Part shown: piece by piece, positions 11,931 through 25,235 of the stretch
How positions within the stretch are numbered: the stretch's first letter is position 1
Layout: every line of letters starts with the position of its first letter
Source of the DNA: Alternaria dauci
Taxonomy: Eukaryota > Ascomycota > Dothideomycetes > Pleosporales > Pleosporaceae
Assembly (NCBI RefSeq): GCF_042100115.1
Contig: NC_091276.1
Span: forward strand, 1,922,001-1,986,000
Direction: 5' to 3'
DNA length: 64,000 nt
Program-made: the position numbers and the translations under genes
Notes under the pieces: model-generated
Told to the model about the DNA's origin: nothing
What the model saw: the letters and a program-made list of their open reading frames with translations, nothing else
Database searches by the model: none

Positions 11931-14900
11931 TAATGTAATCGTTGTCGACGACGCACACAAGCAGCGATGGACCTGGCTAGGTGCCAGATCGTCGGATTCG
12001 ACAAGTACCCTGTATCACATCGTGGCATGGCGTATGGCGCTCGCCCGGCGCCGACCTGGGACGGCAGAAAAAGCAAGCGCAGCGCCCTGCTCGCATTACC
12101 ACCCTGGAAGCAGGCGTAGTGAATTGCTCCCCCCTGTGACGCTTCCTGGCCGCCGATAGCGCGCTCGTCCCCGTCGGCGGCCCACCGCTCGCGCAGCATG
12201 GACGCACTCGCTAGGGCCCCTGGCCGTTTCGTTGTCGATTCATGATGGTGCACGCTAGCAGCAAGGCCGGTGGGATTCTGAAGACACCATGGAGACAGTC
12301 AAAGATACCCCCACTCGGCGCGATACTTGCACTTCCCTGCCCACCATAAAACCAAACATGTCGACGGCCGTAAGTTTGAGTAGCAGCCTCAGCCAGCCAG
12401 CCAGCCTCAGCGGCACCCAGGATGATCCAGTGGACTCGGCCTCGTCGTTTTCATTATGACAAGCTCTGTGTTCCGTCACCCTGGTCCACGAAGGCCGGAC
12501 ATGCGTCTTGGGCTCTGCGGGCGCCATCATGGGTAATGCCATGAGAAGCGGTTGACATGGCCATGTTGTGGTCTCTCCCCACAGAGTCGGACAGGTGTGC
12601 TGCCCGCTTGAGACGCCCAATGGCAGTCGTGTGTGTCTGAACTGGTGTTTCCAGTGGTACTGCCACCCAGCAGAGAGGCAGCCCTCTGGAGCGCCGCACG
12701 ATGCACGTTGCAGTCAGCACTTGGGCGTCGATCAAACGGGTGCTGGTGCTGGTTGCGGACCGGGCGTGAGTAGTGGGATCGTCACAGCTCTCACATTGGA
12801 GGACACGAGGTCGGCGAGGTGAGCTTGGCATCCTTACTTCTCCTTTTCGGGCCTGTCGTTCTCCCGAGGCTAGCGCGGTGCACTCACCTTGCCATGGCCG
12901 TGTTTCTGCTGTTCTATTTTCTGGCGAGTGCGACACGCGACCGGTTTGTTGTGAAGCGTGCCGTCTCTCTCCCTGCCTCTCCCTGTCTCTCTCTCTCCCT
13001 CTCCCCGTGCTGGAGGCGTCACGATGAACATGTGCTGAGCTGGCGGCCGTTGGAGGGCTGGCGACTGATCTGCCGGCGGGCCAGTAGCGAAAAGTAGCGA
13101 GACCGCTCGTGTGGAAAAGTGCGCACCATTGAGGGCGTGCCATGGCATTTGGAATATCGCTAGTGGACCAGTCGCGCCTGCCTCGGAGCCCTTTTCGGCA
13201 GGCTCGGGGGGGGATTTGCACACGTTTTGGGAAAGACACAACGGTTCATGGCCAGAAGACATCGTCACTCCCCTCTGCCTGCACGCGTTGCTCGCCGAAG
13301 TCACTCGCTAGGGCGATCGTGTGCTGGAGCGGGTATCTTGGTTACCGTGACGCTATCATCTCGATCGTCCTTGCATACCTGCAACGGGAGCCTCTCCAGC
13401 GCCGAGTGAGGCTGCCTTCGCCCAACTTTCTCCATTCATGCCCCCCAGTCCGACGTCGACCTATTACGCCATTGGTGGGGTCGCTGCTCGTCCATCTACT
13501 CAATCTGATACTTGCCAGAGAGGCCTATATCACGAGTGACCCATGTCGGCGGCGGTGCGCAAATATAGACGGCCTCGTCCAGACTGCTGCATACCCCACG
13601 CGACATGGTTCCAGCTTTCCCCCCCCCTCTCGAGGCTCGAGCAGAACCTGGGCTCCATTGCGTTCGGATTGCCCGAAGTTTCGCCATTCCCTGTTTGCAC
13701 AAGCATGCGGCGCAGGCTGTGGCTGATGCATCAAGATCCGGGGCTATTGGCGCTATCCCCTCCTGCGCCTAGCGTATCCCAGTAGTCGGGCTTGCGTTAC
13801 GGGACGCACAGCATCCGGCCGAGTGGGTGCTTTGTTTCGCTGAGCCTCAGCCGCTTGCTGCTGCACACGCACTCAAATCCAGCGACCTCGCCGTCCTCCC
13901 GACATCTTCATTTGCGCGGCCTGGCTTGGTCACCCATACCTTCGCTAGAAATCGCTTGCAGAGCTCAACGGCCGCCGTCGCCGATCCCTTCCGAGCCCGC
14001 AATCTCACCCAGCGAATGACACCTCCATGGGTCGCAAATCTGCTACATGCGCACCCAAACTCGTGGCTCGTCGCTGATTCAGTACCCCGGTCACGGTCAG
14101 GGTCAAATGCGATCGCGGAAACAAACTCTCGCCAAACATGCACGCCTGAAAAGTCGCGTTCGGATTCACGCAACGGCTGTTCGTCTGTCGGCGTGCTGGT
14201 GGAGACTGCTCTGTGCCCTTGAGTCGTCAAGTCGCCAAACCATGTACCACCGAATGTCATCCAAGACCCCTCCACCCCTTCTGTTCCTCGGAGCACAGCG
14301 CGGGGTCTTCCGCTTGGTCGAGTGTTTTTGAAATCCTTGTCTGCCCTCTATTACCATTGGCTGCTTCGTACGTCAGCCGCAGCTACACGCTCGACCATCC
14401 TGAACCATGCCGCGTCCTGTCCCATCCTGTGGGACCAACGGTGGTTCCAACAATCAGGTGTGGCTCATGCTGTGCCAATGGCACTGTCTGAGCAAGACAA
14501 TTTGCAAAGTGACCATTGTATGACAGCTGCCACGCTTCAGTACCACGTCTTCCATATGGCTCCGCCCGAACATGTTCGGACCTCGCTCTACACCCATGTC
14601 GCCGTCGTCCCGATGCCAGATTGCACTCTACACAACAACGGCATGCTTCCGCACTACATTAACCGCACCCCGCGAGTCGCGCAATAATGGCTTCGTCGGC
14701 GAAAACTCCCCAGCAAGGACTGCCTCTCTCTTGGGGCCTACACAAAGGAGAAGATACGCGCGGGTGGAAGGGGATGGGCGATCCACGGATTGGCAAAACT
14801 TTCGCAGCGTGTACCCTGCAAGTGCTCCCCACGCCTCGCGGCATGCGCTCTCGTCATGCACACGATGTGCACATCACGGCAACTATGACCGATGTCGACC

Positions 14901-17900
14901 AAGTTACTCTTCTGACGTGTTGCCGACAGTGGCTCGGGGATCTCACTGCCCCACTATCAATATTGCATCCATATCTACAAATCGTCATTGACGGCACATT
15001 CATACTAGGGTCTGCGGATACACATACCGCCGTGAACAACTCTTCGGCGAGCAAAGAGTGAGGCCTGTCTAGATTTGCATTTCCTCGAATAACTCTCCAC
15101 ACGCAAAGACAGGGATACCCAGCCACGATCTTCCAGATTAGATTGACGAGTGATCTGCGCCCGGCCAATAGCAATGCCAGCCGCTGCCTCAATCTTCCTG
15201 AAACCCATTTTCCGTCCTCGAAAGCTTTTTTTGTTATTCCTCCGAACTCTACGCCTGTGATGTGAGCCCCTTATTGGTGGTGGCGCCTACCGCTCCTCCC
15301 AATTCATTTGGTCGTTGTCGAAACGTCTCCCCCCATTGAGGTTTGCAGCTTACAGTTTTTTGACAGCGGCACACCAGCGGCCAAACTCATTCGACCTGTT
15401 TGCGCAGTGGCCCGGACCAGCCTCATTATTCCAGGCATCCACGCACGCGTGGCAGCACTGTTCAACAACAGGTCTAGATGCGATCTGCAACTCCATACCT
15501 CAACCGCACGCATGCTTCAGACATGTCCGGGGTGCTACCACAGTACAATACACTGCATTCCTTCGCGCTGAACATCACAGAGCAAAGCGTCGCTGCTGAC
15601 TCGTCATCGACCCCATCTGCGTACGCTAGCGCGCTGCTGCGGCGCATCCTCCTCGCTGGTCCAAAGCAAGATGCGGCACCAGCGAGGGAATGCCGTTTAG
15701 CTCAGATCTGAGCGTCCGCCGAATCGGATCGACGTGCCCCACCAAAACCCCTTTCCTCCCTCGCTCAGAGGGCTGCAAAAGTAACAAAAGTTATAATGCG
15801 GTCAGCAAATGTTATCCGAAAGCAGCAGCCAAGATTTTTTCTGGTTCTCCATACGACTCGTTGCTCGGCCCATGCCGACCTAGCCCTTGTTGTTCTCGGT
15901 CAACATTTCGACGATTCGCTGGGATTATGCATTACCTACAATACCCTCCTATGCGGAAAATAGCACCCAACGGATGATCTTCTGTTTCGGAATTCCACCG
16001 TCCTTCGAAACGTTAATGGCGTTGATCACGATGGCACCTCGCCAAGCCCTACGGTCATAGTGTTTCGGCGAGGTCACCCGCGCCTGATCTATTGACTAAC
16101 AATTGGTTTCGACCGCAAAATCAGGCTTCAACATCGTGTACTAGCAAAGCGTCGGTCGACCACCGTATCGCTTGATTCAATGGTCACTGAAACTCACAAG
16201 TCCCCGATGCCGTGCGCGGTTACGGCCGTCGGACATCCGCATCAGGACCGTCTCCCGCACTACATGTAGCGTGCCATCAATTCACCACCAAAGTCCATGC
16301 AACATGTCCCTACTCTGCAAGCCCGGTTATCGAGGCAGTCATTGTGTCATACTCGTTTTCTTTACTGAATGTCCATCTGTGCGTACCATGATCAACCACA
16401 CCGATGATCGACCGGCTGGCTACACCCGGATGGAGATCCACGACTCATGAACATTCTTGCGTGCTCAGGGCGATCAGGGTGCCGTCGTTGCTTCTTTGCA
16501 ACTTTTGGAACCCAGATCCAAGGCGTGCACCGTCTCGCGACACGTACCCATCCCTTTTCATGTCGCGCCAAAGTGGCCGATTCATCCCTTTCCAGTGCAA
16601 GCTTCCCGTATCACCCCTAGCCCTTTTCCCCATATGAGCTTCATCAAACACCACGCTCCACTCAGCATGTTCAGGAACGTCTGCGTTGGTCACGGGCCCT
16701 GTCAGAAGCATAAAACAGCGCCAGGAGAGCTCTTCGAACAGGGATCACCGCTTCACTGTGTTGGCAAGAGCTGGTTGAGCGTTCACCGTTTCTGGACAGA
16801 CAGTAGCATGCCCACGCGTCGTTGAGGATGACAGCGCATCGTAGGAGCCAGACATACCCACTCTGAGCAGACTCATTGCTGCAGCAGGGCCATTCAGCGG
16901 CGCTTGTGGACCACTATCTATTCGGCTTCGCTTCCGTGCCCAGCCGTACATGTAATCACAATGAACTCAGCTGTTCAGGACTGAAAGAATATCCGGAAGA
17001 CACCGTCGATCCGCATGCACCATAACGTCGCCCACTAGCCTACAGTTACCGCTTTCGGCACACCAGCTTATCGTTTTGTTCTCCCAATAGGCCCGAGCAC
17101 CAATCACCATCCCGAGTCGAGCACCATTCGAGGCACGACAGAATCCTGTTTTGCAGAGACTCGCCATTCTCTTCGACCATTACTGACTCGTCACAACATG
17201 GAATAATGGCGACCATTACGGTATTGGGCTCTAAACTTTCACTACTGAATCGGCGCGTCTGTAGGCATGAAAAGACCCGGTGGTTAAGTTGGGTATCAGG
17301 ATGAGCTGATATCACTGTCAGCCTAGCTGTGGCGATCACCTTTACATACGAGGCTGTCGGAGCATTTCGCTGACTTGCTCAGCGATACAGAGCGCCTGCA
17401 TGTTCTACTCCAGGTTATCACTCTCACCCGGGAATCTCATTCCAACTACGTGAACACATGTGTGCTCCCAACTCTGCCTTGAGAAGTCAGTATATTTCTG
17501 CATTTGACGCAACTGCAGCCTTGCATGAACTGCAATATGCGCTTGTTTTTCTTTGGCTCACTTCTCGAATTTCCTTCAGTCCAAGACATTGTCTGCATCC
17601 AAGTGTCGATTTAGTTCTCAGGATAACAGGATGTCATCCGATAAGATGGCCATCTTCCTAGAGTCTCTCTTCCAGCACTTCCAGTTCGGATTCTTCGGTT
17701 CAGAGCAGTGTCACGATCCTGGCGCTATCATTAGAGGTATTGTTGAATGAAACCTCAATCTATGGTGGTTGGCTCGGGCATGAGCGCACCAGTCAACCAC
17801 GACGACTCAAATTAGTTCCAGCTTCAGCTCGACAGGCCCGTCACACCGATCAATACGAATCTGCACCTCGCTTCCATGCCCAACGACGCTGTGGACGCTG

Positions 17901-20900
17901 GTATCTCACGCATCGCATTCAGTGCATGAATGTTACCCCACGTTGTGCCCTCTACGACACGCGATGTCCGTTCCGAAAACCCGTTGAAGTACCTGAACAG
18001 CGCCCGAACACAAGGACCCAAGGCCACGGTAAGAGCACGAAACTTGTCTGCAAATGGTCATACAATTAGCCCTTGCGTCTGTGAGTGGCGGAAGAATTGG
18101 TACGGATAGAGTGGATTGATGATGCACGGCAGTTTGGGGTTGGACGTACGTTAACAACATGAGGACACGACATGCTGATTTAATTGCGCGGGCAGGCGAC
18201 GCATGGGCAATACCTATCGCCTGTTCTCACCACCCGGTCGAAAGATGCGAAGACGAACACACAGCAAGGACGCCATGAATAGCGCTCCGCGAAAGGGACA
18301 TCGCGTACACCCTTACTATGACGCTTCATACCCTGCCGAAACATGGCCGTCCCTCTCTGCGCAACAATCGCAGATTCGCTCGCTAAGCGATTCACCACCC
18401 TGCTCTCAGCTTCCATGAGCTGCGTCTGCATGCGTTCAGAAGACACGAGCACGGCAATCCCGGTTGGCGAAAATCATGGCTGAGCCAACGAGCGTACTAA
18501 CCCCTCGTGTCTCGCTCTGGTACCACTCTTGGGAAGCCCATCGGAAGCTGAACACGAACCCGAGGCCTCGCACCCGGGTCCAACGCCCGCAAGCGCCGCC
18601 TTCTGTAGGATGCTTCCAGGGAGTTTCCAAACGATAGCACAGCGCGTACGCGAACGTCTGACTGCATTATCGGCTGGCCACTGCGTAGGTCATGACAGTC
18701 CCTTCAAACATCGCTTTCGCTTTCGCTGAGGCCCAGTCGGACACCCTCCAGGCATACGAAACCTCCCACCTTGCACTGTTCCTCACAGACATTCCAATCC
18801 TCCTTCTCACGTCCAACCAGGGTGGCAAGGACAGGCGGAGGGATCGTTCCTCCCTGTCGCATTTCGCACAATACTCCCCAATCTGTCAGTCACGCGGGCC
18901 GTAGCCGTCCGGAACCAATCTCCATCGTCACACTGTCTTGTCTGACACAAGACAAGGGCCCTTGGACCCCATGCGTCCAACCAAACAATGGCGGGGTGTG
19001 CGCGCCGAAGAAACCAGGCAAGCAAAATCACGTATCCAGGCATGCAAGCGAGAGAAAGGGCCCAATTGCCCGCCTAAACCCACGAGGCAGGAAAAGCCGT
19101 TATGCCACGCTAAACCGGTCTTATTAATAGCGCTGAGCAGGCGTTCATTCCCTCCGTTCCATCCTATCTACGCCCCGGGAGTCGGAGACGGCATGCAGCT
19201 ACGTGGATGAGATGGTTTTGCGCCTACACCCGCCGGCATTTTGACGCCGAAGCGCGATAAAATGGGCATTGCGGCGCGGTGTTTCGCAGAGTTGCGCTCC
19301 TGCCTGCGCTTAGGAATTGCGGGTATCGCGGTGTTCGCGATAGTGGAGCCCTGGATTAGGCCCGATGCCACCCGTCATCGCGGTCGTCTACACGACTTTG
19401 TAGTCTTATTGCCCGTATGCAGTAGAAGGCGCGAAATTCTTTGCAACACCGATGTGGAGACTGGCCGGTCGGCCGATGAGATAATGTATGTCATCTTGAA
19501 CATGGCCCCTTGCCTCTCGTCGCTGGCGGAGCGGAATGGGGAAGTGTTCTGGGGCTGATAGAAATATCTCGCCGCAAAACTGGCCGAGTGCCGTCGTCCT
19601 TGAGGGGGGTCACAGTCTAGAACACTGTCGTGTTGTTGAGCGCGCTGGTGTGTGTATCGCGTTCAAGAAGATAACCAGGATACCAGGTCGACAGAAACCT
19701 CCACAGTGTGTAGAAACAACGTAATTGTACAGTACAGAAAGAACCCCGCGTCATCATCCTGCACTACCAACAGCCCGTGCACAAACCTTCTCTGCATCAC
19801 GATCCTGCATCTGCAGCCCGGTAAATCACCCGTGGGCCTACATGTTCATTTCATGACAGCCCGATTCCTATTTCCTTTAGTCAACGTATCCGCCGTAGGC
19901 ACGTCTTACGAGCTCGAAACCTTGAGAGCAAAAAGGGACCCTGCGTCTCACCCCTCGCTAAGATCACATCGGCCAGATATTTGAAGTGTCGATCAGACGA
20001 TAGTTGTTGTTTGGGGGTTAAGTTTGAGGGTGAATGAGGCGAAGGAGCAGGGGCGAGTGCAAGGGGTGTTTTGTGCGAGACCGAGGTACAATATCATTGG
20101 GAGAGGAGACGAGAAAGAGAGATCTACGCTCCTGTGTGTTATTGGATGTCAAGTCTGACGATGCAGCCGGGCCTGTTTTGTCGAGCGACAGCGATCCCGG
20201 CAATGTGGTAACGCTAGCTCAACGGGCGCGTAAAGGTCGTAGACTGGCATTTATTCATGTCGCCCTTGCTGATTAGTATAGTTTCGCCTTTTGGGCTGCC
20301 AGTCTGTTTTGCATGATGGATGGGCTTTCATGTACTGCACGTTTTTTTTTCCTTCTCGATGATGATGCAGGACCTAGGCCTTTTGCGTGTCGTGCGTCCG
20401 CTTCTAGAACAACCAGTTTAAGCGAGAATGGCATGTTTCTGGCATTAGCCTTGTTACGTTTCGGCCTCTGCTCGTACGTTTCGGGCTGGCTGATGTGTGG
20501 CGAACGGGCAAAGTGAGGAATGGCGTACATCTCTCTTCTCGCCTGGAACGCGTGGCATTCCACATTCGTGTGTCGTCACCACACTGCACTACTGTACACT
20601 GCAACTAGGCGCTAAAATCCTTCAACCTCTTTTCTGTACGTTTTCGCTTTCGCCGAGTCGGTTTCGAGGTCAGTCCCGTCCGTTTCGTCCATGGTTCCCC
20701 ATTAGCTACCTAACCTACCTCATGATCTTCCAAGCCCTTTTTGCGCCACAAAAATCCTTCCACATTGCAAAGCGGTAAAAATTAAACATTTTTTCCTGTT
20801 TTGAGCCGGATCGCCTTACTTCCGGAATCCTTTGCAAACCTACGACATCCTGAACTGCTGTTTTAGGTAGTGGCGTATTGCCTGATTTGGGACGCATGCG

Positions 20901-21500
20901 ATGAGTGGTTAGGTTAGTAACACTGATTTTGTGGAGAGCTGGACTTTGTACGCATCGGCGGCACCGTGCCGACCGATTTCTTTCGTTGAAGGGCTTGACT
21001 GCAGATGGCGCAAGTGAACTGTTCGTGATGGATGTTGGCATGATTGGTGTTGGGAGAGCGCCAGGATGGGTAGTTCAGCTCTTGCGGTCCACACCTTTTT
21101 TTCTCCATTGGCCCTCAGAATGGCAACGGCTCGTTCGGCATTTGCTCGCGACGAATGGTCTTGACGCCTCGCGCGCTGGCCGGGCATTGTTGATGTCGGA
21201 CTCCGGAGCAACGTTGTCCTAAACGGTGCCGCGGACTGGGCCGTCCCATTCCCAGCGTGGCGACTCGATCGTCCTTAAGCCGTCCGAAGCAAAACCAGGA
21301 AATTTCCGCTGTGCAGAGCCGGGATGACGGGTATAGTGGCAGTTTAATTTGGAGTATATTGGTGCCGAGAAGGGACATCGCCGAGACAGTTTCGCTGCAG
21401 GCAGTGACTGAGGCTGGCTATGATGGGTATGGACATGACATGGATAAGCGATGATGATCTTCTTTTTTGAGCGTATCGCAGAGCGAAAGGATGTGGAGGT
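11931..21500. other. 9.6-kb region of balanced composition with no recognisable gene
   Basis: Neither strand gives an ORF with a family motif, consistent codon bias or a convincing exon chain. The longest frames (261 aa at 12454-13239 minus, 194 aa at 13142-13726 plus) overlap each other on opposite strands and read as random. A CT microsatellite-like tract sits at 12961-13010. The DNA is not AT-rich, so it is not an obvious RIP-mutated transposon. It may be extended regulatory DNA of the Myb gene or hold non-coding RNA, but nothing in the sequence proves either. Confidence 0.5.
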
Positions 21501-23143
21501 AGGAGCCTTGGGTAGCAACGTCGAGGCTATCAGCTGTTGATCACGGGTCGCATGCGGTTCGAGGACCGCGAATGTTGGAGAAAGGTCTAGCTGGTGTGGT
21601 GCTTTCGTGAAAACTGCATGTGATACTACAGTTTATGGTGCTCACATCGGTAGAACCGAGGTGGACTGTCGATGAGGTACTGAAGCGATGACTTGGAGGG
21701 CTGTATCGATATGCCTGTCTCTCGGACTTCTACGTCAGCTATGATCACCTTGTCGCTTGCCTTTGGCTGAGCAGTTCAAATGGTCGTTGAGACGTTTGAC
21801 AACCTTGGTTTGCTAGGTCCGTGTAAATCAGAAGGTTATGTCTCTACTGAACTACAGTAGGATTTTAACTCTCTGTGAGGATTACCCGAAAACGTTACGA
21901 TATGAAGGTAACTTTCGCGGCTTGATACGCTCGTAATTTCGTCACATCTCAAATGCTGTCTATTGCTTCTTATTGTTCTGCTGTTCGCAGGGGTAGAAAT
22001 ATGAACACTACTACATCTCTAATGGCATTGCTATCTGATCGTGGTGACTTCGGTAATCGACTGCTCCCTCAACGTTGTGTATGTATGCACAGGTCCTTAC
22101 ATGATACTGTCTCGCGAGTTATGATTTGTTGTTCTTATCCTCTTGCCCATCTATTGTTATCTGGCTACACGCTCTTCTGCTATGTATTAGGCGAAGACTT
22201 TCCAGTAGGACTCACCGAATCGATATGCAATTTGCATCATTGTCGACATCTAAATTATTGCTTTCCATAAGCCGCGCACTTCTAAGTGAAGCAAGCCATG
22301 GATGGGGCCTGCGAGACCCTAGTGATATTGGGAGGATTAAAATAATACTGCTGACGCATTGAGTACCTTCCAGCTCTACTATAATACGTAGGTAGCTACT
22401 TGATAGTTTTGCATACTTCTACGTCGAGTGAGTCGTTCACAGAGCATGTAGGGCTCAGTAGTATTAGGGGGATTAGAATAGTAATGATATGGTGAATGTG
22501 CTGGTGACAAGACGCAAGCACAACGCTATTGAATTACACCGTATTCGATCGCGGCAATGGTGTTTCCCAAACACCTTGCTGTACTGTATGCAGCTGTATA
22601 GATTAGAATGATACAAGCGGATCTGCTCTAAGACTGCCTCTGTTCTAAGCCTTATCAGACCAGCGACGCAGAGATTCATAGTCAGTCGAAACTACAGTTC
22701 CGATAAAAACATATCCTGGGAATATGTCAGATTATCGATCCTACCAATCGGGGCGACGAGATATCATAATACATTAGACTGCTGGAAAGAAGCTCTGTAT
22801 TGATAATTCGAGGCCGATACCTTGGATAAGTTTATGCAATATCTTACCTCACGTTCAACTACGTGAGTGAAACATCGCGAATACCTGGACGATCGAGGAC
22901 TACAACACGATCTCTGAAGCCCATGTTGCTGAGATATTCCTGGGAAAACCTACTGTAGCATCGTGCCACTCACTTCACAAGTATGATATGCATGTGAATA
23001 GCTAGAAGCAGTGATAGAGCTTACCAGTCAATTGGAGCAAGGTGAATTCCGCGCTTCCACCACCTCACTACTTCCAGTATCGTTACCTTATTTCCACAAT
23101 GTAAGACAATCACCCCAGCAGATACACAACACTACCCTGCAAG
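21501..23143. other. Moderately AT-rich non-coding segment with short diverged repeats
   Basis: Base composition drifts toward A+T. Two diverged copies of a ~30-bp motif, both with a GGATTA-AATA core preceded by TAGT-ATT, lie near 22319-22350 and 22455-22487; a weaker AGATTAGAATGATA lies near 22600. No ORF or terminal repeat is evident. An old transposon remnant is possible. Confidence 0.4.
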
Positions 23144-23932
23144 ATGCTCCGGAAGCTTTCGTCCAGGATATCCGCTTGTCGTTCAGCTGGCTCACACAGT
23201 CAGGGTTCTCGCTCTTCGCAAGAGGCTTCACCATCGTCGATCCAAACTCCTCGCTCCTCACACCGAACCTCACACCCGTCAACCCTGACACCAAAACCAT
23301 TATTTCACGAATCTCGCTCATCTGCACAAGCCGCATTCTCCTCTGATCAGCGACCTTACTCTACCGTTAGCACATCACCACATACCTCTGACTTTGCGCC
23401 CTACTCCACAGTCCTCACACATCGTTCATCCACTCAATCCCGAGATTATACAACACAAACACCACGGTCCTCAGCCTCCGGGCCTCTAAGCTCAACCAAA
23501 CACCCGCTCAGTCCTCCCCCAGTCGCCCCTCACGACGACATCGCTTGGGCCGAACACGATGACCTTCTGCACTCGCTCACGGTGCGCGCCTCAGACCTCG
23601 ACCAGCTGGCCCTCGCAGCCGAAGCACGATGGAAAGCTGCCGAAGGCGTACTGCCTCCATCAGAACATCATACCATCGGCCGTGCAGTTAATATCCCCAC
23701 ATTACGAGATATCCACCTGTTGCTAGCGCGCATCGATCTACTGGTAAAAGAGGAACGACGCTGGAGGGACAAATGCATACCGAGAAACCCGAGGGAGAGG
23801 TATCCGGCTTGGGCGAGTGTGTATTCGCAGGTTATGGGCGTGGGTGTCGGGGGAGGACTAAGGCCATGGGATGTGGTCAAGGAGTTGGACGTGAGGATGG
23901 AGATATTGTTGGAGAAGGCCAGGAAACTGTGA
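23144..23932 (+). CDS. Hypothetical protein, Ser/Thr-rich N-terminus
   Basis: An intronless 262-aa frame starting with ATG. Residues 1-30 are rich in Arg and Ser with no acidic residue (MLRKLSSRISACRSAG), which would suit a mitochondrial presequence. Residues ~30-120 are low-complexity Ser/Thr/Pro. The C-terminal half (from about DDIAWAEHDDLL) is ordered and partly helical, with LLARIDLLVKEERRWRDKC, a PRERYPAWASVYSQVMG stretch and a charged end. Codon use there resembles the confident genes, unlike neighbouring random frames. I recognise no family; it may be restricted to Dothideomycetes. It is isolated, with more than 1 kb of non-coding DNA on each side. Confidence 0.6.
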   Translation: MLRKLSSRISACRSAGSHSQGSRSSQEASPSSIQTPRSSHRTSHPSTLTPKPLFHESRSSAQAAFSSDQRPYSTVSTSPHTSDFAPYSTVLTHRSSTQSRDYTTQTPRSSASGPLSSTKHPLSPPPVAPHDDIAWAEHDDLLHSLTVRASDLDQLALAAEARWKAAEGVLPPSEHHTIGRAVNIPTLRDIHLLLARIDLLVKEERRWRDKCIPRNPRERYPAWASVYSQVMGVGVGGGLRPWDVVKELDVRMEILLEKARKL

Positions 23933-25140
23933 ATGTGGTGGTTTGAACGGATTTGACTTGCTCGGTAGTACCGTGTTGACTACCTTGAGATGGCATTCGA
24001 TCAGAAAACGCGGACATTACTGATGCGAGATGGGCCTTTTGCTATGTCTGTCACATTACAAAAGAGAAAGATCAAATCCAGGTATTCGATTTTTCCCTTT
24101 TATAGCGTGCTGTGGTCATCTTGGGTTTCCGTATGCCTATATACCACGCTTAGATTCGATTGGATTGATGTCGGCTTGTTGATCAAGCAGTGCGTTAGAA
24201 GAGCCGTGACGCATTCTCGACATGGTTACCGCGTTCCAAGACCTGCACTCCAGTTTTTCTCCTTCCGCCCTCTCGTCCGTGGCTAAGACCGGCTCCAGAT
24301 TTTTCAAAATCTCCGTAAACACGTGGATTCGTGGAAATCCCCAAGCGCGGGTCTCTTCGACTGGGTCTATGAGCTAGATACCGGACACCATCCGCCTTCG
24401 GTGCATGCTCTAATGGAAGCATCTAGCATTGTTCGGCGACCTGCCCACTTGGTCGTGGTCGGAAAAGCTCGTCAACGGTCATTGGGTCGCAGTCGGCAAT
24501 GGATGCGTGTCAGCAAATCCAGGCCGTCCTGGCGGGTGTAGAGGACGGTCATCAGACCTCAAAACGCGCCCGGTCCGCACCTTAAATTGACTTGCACGTT
24601 GCTAAGTACCGGAATGCGGGGCTCCGTCATCGCGATGATGACGCTAACGAACTCGCTTACGTTGACACTGTCATTTCAACCCTACGGCCTCGTTCATTTC
24701 CCCTGACGCTTCCCAGCCTCTAGTTCACCCTAGGGCCGATTCGCGAATACAGCGCGACGCGTGCCTCCGCCAATACCACAGCCTAGATGGCAAACGCGAT
24801 GGCTACACACTCTGCAGCTTCCTGATCCGGGTCTCTGACCGGTCTCCTATACCCACCGATATGTTTCAGACGTCCACGAGGTACACTAGACGCCTCCAAC
24901 TCGGCCCGAGAGATCGCCAGCTGTGAGATGATCGTTTAGTTACACTTTTCTCAGTGGGTTCATGACGGGCCGACGCGACACCATCGTTCTTCGTCTACGC
25001 GTCGGGCTCCGAGCATCGTCGACCATCGCGAAGGCGTCCAAAGCCATCCACCACGTCCGGCAAGCGTGACCCGGAGTCGAGGCAACATTGTGGGGTAAGC
25101 TGAAGGACTGCGCATGGCCTTGTGATACCCGCTCGTGGCA
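23933..25140. other. 1.2-kb intergenic region with a repeat fragment
   Basis: 24085-24115 contains TTCGATTTTTCCCTTTTATA followed by GCGTGCTG, a match to the tail of the dispersed repeat at 3868-3895. No gene is evident. The right half is the amylase upstream region. Confidence 0.45.
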
Positions 25141-25144
25141 CGTC

Positions 25145-25150
25145 TATAAA
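25145..25150 (+). promoter_or_regulatory. TATA box of the alpha-amylase gene
   Basis: TATAAA in the context GTCTATAAATCC lies 86 nt upstream of the amylase ATG, a usual distance for a strongly expressed fungal secreted-enzyme gene. Confidence 0.6.
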
Positions 25151-25235
25151 TCCAGTGTCCGGCCTCATCCAGGACGAAAACATCACAACCTGACGACTGC
25201 AGAACACCGCTTGCAAAAGCATCGGGTCGCTCAAG

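Noticed and set aside
12454..13239. 261-aa minus-strand open frame
   Set aside because: Arg/Thr/Pro-rich random composition, overlaps long frames on the other strand, no motif.
13142..13726. 194-aa plus-strand open frame
   Set aside because: No recognisable domain; composition resembles translated non-coding DNA.
14687..15061. 124-aa ATG-started frame
   Set aside because: No family, no splice or promoter context, and it sits in a region where many similar random frames occur.
16445..16951. Minus-strand frame open for ~500 nt apart from one stop, containing a DEAH tetrapeptide
   Set aside because: DEAH alone is weak; no Walker A or other helicase motif is nearby, so chance is likelier than a helicase relic.
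18180..18480. Minus-strand frame that looks helical (SSERMQTQLMEAESRVVN)
   Set aside because: Short, with no continuation into further exons and no family match; may be an ancient remnant but cannot be supported.
19262..19558. 98-aa ATG-started frame with a hydrophobic stretch
   Set aside because: No signal, promoter or family evidence.
21550..21570. GGTTCGAGGACC, resembling a tRNA B box
   Set aside because: Forms a simple 5-bp hairpin with a six-base loop; no A box, anticodon arm or acceptor stem around it.
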